Below the pieces are notes generated by a model. It made no database searches. It was not told the origin of the DNA and saw nothing but the letters and a program-made list of their open reading frames with translations. From a bacterium UBA6115 (GTDB lineage: Bacteria > Bacillota_A > Clostridia > Christensenellales > Aristaeellaceae), in contig DIWD01000038.1 of NCBI GenBank assembly GCA_002428405.1, positions 40,259 through 47,733 of the forward strand: 7,475 bases of DNA, written 5' to 3'. Shown here piece by piece: positions 4,497-7,475 of the stretch; positions within the stretch are counted from its first letter, which is position 1, and every line of letters starts with the position of its first letter. The position numbers and the translations under genes were made by a program.

Positions 4497-6155
4497 TTAT
4501 GCGTTTTCCTGATAGGCCGGGAAGACCACCATGATGGCCGTGCCCTCGCCCACCCGGCTTTTCAGGGTGATATTCCCATGGTGGTATTCCGCCGCGTGCT
4601 TGACGATGGACAGCCCCAGGCCGGTCCCGCCTGTCGCCTTGGAACGGCTGGTATCAGTCCGGTAGAAACGCTCAAACACCCTGGACTGATGCTCCGGCGC
4701 GATGCCGATGCCAGTATCCTTTACGGTGAGCACAGCCTGTTGGCCGCCCTGTATGTCGACCTGGACTGAACCGTTCTCCTTGTTGTATTTGATGGCATTG
4801 TCAATCAGGTTGGAACACAGCTCACCAAGCAGTGTCGCGTCCCCCAGGATGAAGGCCTCCCCGCCTGAAAAACTCAGATGGATGCCCCTTTCGTCCGCGA
4901 ATGGTTCCAGGGACTGGCAGGCCGCTTTTGCCGTCTCATACAGGCTGACTTTCTCATGCTTTCCGCTGAGGTATCCCTCGTCAAGCCTGGACAGGCGCAG
5001 GATATCTTCCACCAGGGTAAGCATGCGGCTGCTTTCCCGTTGAATGAGGCGGTAAAATTGCCCCAGGTCTTCCTTTTTCACCATGCCCTTCTCCAACATT
5101 TCCGCATATCCCAGGATGGTGGTCAGCGGGGTGCGGAGCTCATGGGAGACATTGCCGGTGAAGCGTTTGCGCATGGCCTCGCCCTGCACCTTGTCTGTCT
5201 GGTCGGAAAAGAGGATAACGGCGCCGAGCGGATTCTCAAGCCTTGATGCCGAGAGGAAATAGCTTCGCCCGTCTTTTTCCAGCATGCCTTCCGCGCTGCC
5301 GGTCCTGCGAAGCTTTTCCAGCATATCCAGTATGACGGAACTCCGGTTGATTTCAGGCATCTGGCAGCCCAGAGCCTTTTCCCTTTCCACCCCCAGCATG
5401 GCGCAGGCGCTGGAGTTGATGAGGATGATTTCGCCTCTCTGCCCCAGCGCGATAAAGCCCTCGTGCATGCCTCCCAGCAGGGCGTCAAGCTCCTGCTGCC
5501 TGGCCGCCAGCGCATCCATCTGCGCCTTGCTCTGCCTGTTCTGCAGGTCAATGCGGCGGATGAGCGGCAGCAGTTCCTCAGACACGCGGGCATCCTCCGG
5601 ATGATCCAGGTCAATGGACAGCAGCGGCCTGAGCAGCCTGGCGCTGAAATAATTGATGACAGGCAGGCTTAACAGGATGAGGATGATCATGCCAAAGATG
5701 ATAAACGGGGCGATGCCCGACACGATCTGCCGCGCGATCCGTTCCGGCGTGGCAAGCCGCAGGATATTTCCGTCCACCAGGCGGACGGCCAGGTAGACAG
5801 AATCCGCGTTGACCGTCCGGGAATAGCGGATGGCCTCGCCTTGCCCGGTTTTCAGGGCCTGCTGGACCTCCGGCCGGTCCAGGTGGTTCTCATCAATGTC
5901 CTCCACCCAGTTGTCAAACAGCACCTTGCCGTCAGGCTGTATATAGGTCACCCTTGAAACGGTGACCAGGCCCTGGAGGGCATTCAGCGCTCCTTCTTCA
6001 TCCATCCGGCGCTGGATCAGGCGGGCTTCCTCAGACAGCTGCCGGGAGAGCTGGTCCATGGAAACAGTGCTGACCACCGCCGCGGACAGCAGCGAGGCCG
6101 CGGCGCCAAAAATAACCACAAAGACGATAAACCCAAGGTAAATCCGCTTTCTCAA
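4497..6155 (-). CDS. phoR: Phosphate-regulon-type sensor histidine kinase
   Basis: This is a 552-residue membrane sensor kinase. TM1 is at about residues 7-29. An extracellular sensor region (about 31-145) carries the PhoR-like pattern YIQPDGKVLFDNW...ENHLDRPEVQQAL, and TM2 is at about 146-170. A degenerate HAMP-like linker (171-205), a PAS domain (about 220-322) and the HisKA site NVSHELRTPLTTI with phosphoacceptor His338 follow. The HATPase domain shows its N box (NLIDNAIKYNKE, 449-460), G1 box (DTGIGIAP, 480-487), F box (FERFYRTD, 494-501) and G2 box (GGTGLGLSIVKH, 509-520). All catalytic residues are present, so it should autophosphorylate and pass phosphate to the adjacent response regulator. 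The start is a TTG overlapping the phoB stop as TTGA. The nearest in-frame ATG would remove TM1, so TTG is kept. AGGAG is only about two bases from the TTG, so termination-reinitiation coupling is the likely mode of translation. WalK-like kinases are the alternative, but PhoB and PhoU as neighbours favour PhoR. Confidence 0.9.
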   Translation of the reverse strand: MRKRIYLGFIVFVVIFGAAASLLSAAVVSTVSMDQLSRQLSEEARLIQRRMDEEGALNALQGLVTVSRVTYIQPDGKVLFDNWVEDIDENHLDRPEVQQALKTGQGEAIRYSRTVNADSVYLAVRLVDGNILRLATPERIARQIVSGIAPFIIFGMIILILLSLPVINYFSARLLRPLLSIDLDHPEDARVSEELLPLIRRIDLQNRQSKAQMDALAARQQELDALLGGMHEGFIALGQRGEIILINSSACAMLGVEREKALGCQMPEINRSSVILDMLEKLRRTGSAEGMLEKDGRSYFLSASRLENPLGAVILFSDQTDKVQGEAMRKRFTGNVSHELRTPLTTILGYAEMLEKGMVKKEDLGQFYRLIQRESSRMLTLVEDILRLSRLDEGYLSGKHEKVSLYETAKAACQSLEPFADERGIHLSFSGGEAFILGDATLLGELCSNLIDNAIKYNKENGSVQVDIQGGQQAVLTVKDTGIGIAPEHQSRVFERFYRTDTSRSKATGGTGLGLSIVKHAAEYHHGNITLKSRVGEGTAIMVVFPAYQENA

Positions 6156-6853
6156 TGCTCCTGCCCTTTCGCGGTTTCGCCGCCCTCATCCGCCAGGCGA
6201 TACCCCACCCCGCGCCGGGTCTGGACCATCCAGGCAGCCTCCCCAAGCTTGGCGCGCAATGTGCGCACATGCATGTCCACTGTCCGGGTATCCCCGGCAT
6301 ATTCGGTATCCCATACTTTGCTGAGCAGCTGCTCGCGGGAGAAGACCAGGCCGCGGTTCATCATCAGGAAATGAAGCAGCCTGAACTCCTTGTTGGTGAG
6401 CATGACCAGCGCATCACTGACCCTCACCTCATGCCGGGCAGGGTCCAGCCGGAGAGGGCCGGCTGAAAGCTGTTCTGTCCCTCCCTTGGTTTCAATGCGG
6501 CGCAATACCGCGCGGATGCGGGAGAGCAGCTCCATCACCCCAAAAGGCTTGACGATATAGTCGTCCGCCCCGGCGTCCAGCGAGCGGACCTTGTCCATCT
6601 CATTGTCCTTGGCGGTAAGCATGATGACCGGGATGTGCCGGGTGCGCTCATCCGCCCTGATCCCCGTCAGCAGCTTGGTGCCGTCCGTTCCCGGCAGCAT
6701 CTGGTCCAGCAGGATCAGCTGGGGCAGTTTTGCCCTCATGGCCTCCAGGAAGGGCCGCCCCTCGGCAAAGCCCTCCGCCTCATACCCTGCCTGCCGGAGG
6801 GCATAGAGCACCAGGTCGCGGATGGGCTGGTCGTCCTCAACAGAATAGATCAT
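6152..6853 (-). CDS. phoB: OmpR/PhoB-family response regulator
   Basis: This is a 233-residue transcriptional regulator. The receiver domain (about 1-118) has the acidic pocket E6-D7-D8, phosphoacceptor Asp50 in LILLDQMLPGTDG, Thr80 in VIMLTAKD and Lys102 in DDYIVKPF. The C-terminal winged helix (about 133-224) has LTNKEFRLLHFLMMNRGLVFSREQLL and the recognition-helix region GDTRTVDMHVRTLRAKL, ending with the GVGYRL hairpin. It is expected to bind direct-repeat Pho boxes when phosphorylated by PhoR. The ATG at 6853 is chosen because the receiver begins right there (MIYSVEDD), GGGGAG lies eight bases upstream, and the ATG overlaps the phoU stop as ATGA. An upstream in-frame start at 6901 would add 16 residues untypical of the family. 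The order phoU-phoB-phoR with four-base overlaps indicates coupled translation from one transcript. No Pho box is visible inside the window. Confidence 0.92.
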   Translation of the reverse strand: MIYSVEDDQPIRDLVLYALRQAGYEAEGFAEGRPFLEAMRAKLPQLILLDQMLPGTDGTKLLTGIRADERTRHIPVIMLTAKDNEMDKVRSLDAGADDYIVKPFGVMELLSRIRAVLRRIETKGGTEQLSAGPLRLDPARHEVRVSDALVMLTNKEFRLLHFLMMNRGLVFSREQLLSKVWDTEYAGDTRTVDMHVRTLRAKLGEAAWMVQTRRGVGYRLADEGGETAKGQEH

Positions 6854-7475
6854 GACAGACGCTCCCCTTTGTATGCCCCGGTCACCGCGAACTCGACCCA
6901 TTCGGCGATGTTCACCGCATGGTCCGCGCTGCGCTCAAAATACTTGGCGATCATCAGCATATCCAGCAGCTGCATGCCATTGGGGTTCAGCCCCAGGGAG
7001 CAGAAGGAATTCAGCAGGCCCATCAGTTCTTCCTTCACCCGGGTGAAGAGGCCGTCGACGATGTCGTCATAGGCGATCACCTCATGCGCCAGAGCAAGGT
7101 CCCGCGCCACATAGGCATCAATCGCCCTGTGCACCATGTACGCGGTTTCCGCCGCCATCATCTGCAGGTGTTCCGGCAGGGGAAGGAGCGCCCCCTCAAC
7201 GGGCATCGTCAGGACCTCGGCGATGTCGCTGGCCTGGTCAGCGATGCGTTCCATGTCTGTGATCATCTTCAGCGCCGCGGAAATGATCCGCAGGTCCCGC
7301 GCGACCGGCTGCTGCATCAGAATCAGGCGCAGGCACAGGGTCTCGATCTCCCGTTCCTTGCGGTCGATCTCCGCTTCCCCCTGCATGAGGACGCGGGCTG
7401 TCTCCTGATCGCGGGAAACGAGCAGGTCCCCGGCGGTCTCAATGGCCCGCTCGATCATACTGCCCATGGTGATCA
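6850..7475 (-). CDS. phoU: PhoU phosphate-signalling protein, N-terminus cut by the window edge
   Basis: The frame is open to the right edge, so some 10-20 N-terminal residues are probably missing. An internal ATG exists at 7467, but PhoU proteins carry extra sequence before the MGSMIERAIE segment. The protein has the two three-helix PhoU repeats: the first includes ALKMITDMERIADQASDIAE, the second MLMIAKYFERSADHAVNIAEW. Each has the conserved E-R-x-A/G-D-x-A/S...I-A-E motif whose acidic residues bind metal clusters in known structures. PhoU bridges the Pst phosphate transporter and PhoR and represses the Pho response when phosphate is ample. Its gene ends in an ATGA overlap with phoB. In many Clostridia and relatives pstSCAB precedes phoU, so pstB is a reasonable expectation just beyond the edge; this is inference. 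Confidence 0.92.
   Translation of the reverse strand, partial: ITMGSMIERAIETAGDLLVSRDQETARVLMQGEAEIDRKEREIETLCLRLILMQQPVARDLRIISAALKMITDMERIADQASDIAEVLTMPVEGALLPLPEHLQMMAAETAYMVHRAIDAYVARDLALAHEVIAYDDIVDGLFTRVKEELMGLLNSFCSLGLNPNGMQLLDMLMIAKYFERSADHAVNIAEWVEFAVTGAYKGERLS

Overview
The window looks like chromosomal DNA of a moderately GC-rich, Gram-positive-type anaerobe. The best guess is an uncultured gut or rumen Clostridia relative (Bacillota). Three things suggest this: AGGAGG-like ribosome binding sites, a secreted BspA-type leucine-rich repeat protein with a TPTP linker and a peptidoglycan-binding module, and a PhoU-PhoB-PhoR cluster of clostridial type next to a pectin-sugar hydrolase. 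The taxonomic guess is inference; nothing in the window fixes the species.

Left to right: (1) 1-402, the C-terminal third of a class I pyridine nucleotide-disulfide oxidoreductase (dihydrolipoamide or mycothione reductase type), closed by a strong GC-rich terminator. (2) 459-914, a stretch without an intact gene. It holds a short relic of the 3' end of a GH105 gene, a small hairpin, a candidate extended -10 promoter and a 13-codon ORF with a good Shine-Dalgarno. (3) 915-3038, a secreted 707-residue protein: signal peptide, eight BspA-type repeats, an unrecognised AT-rich middle of about 375 residues, a TP-rich linker and a C-terminal peptidoglycan-binding domain. (4) 3039-3321, an intergenic stretch with a palindromic motif that recurs on the other side of the LRR gene, and a minus-strand piece that reads like the C-terminus of a lost protein. 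(5) 3322-4434, an intact GH105 unsaturated rhamnogalacturonyl hydrolase-type gene. (6) On the minus strand from the right edge to 4497, a translationally coupled phoU-phoB-phoR cluster ending in a terminator at 4444-4480.

Functionally, the minus-strand genes form the phosphate-starvation signalling set: PhoR senses and phosphorylates, PhoB activates transcription, and PhoU links signalling to phosphate transport. The transporter genes are not in view and may lie beyond the right edge. The GH105 enzyme would remove the unsaturated galacturonyl end from pectin oligosaccharides. The LRR protein is probably displayed on or trapped in the cell wall.

The most unusual part is the LRR gene and its surroundings. 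Base composition changes abruptly inside one ORF: 42% GC in the 60 bases at 1201, 25% at 2401 and 63% at 2821. Both flanks carry gene relics and a shared short motif. This points to a locus assembled by recombination and domain shuffling. No RNA gene, CRISPR array, insertion sequence or phage gene was found.
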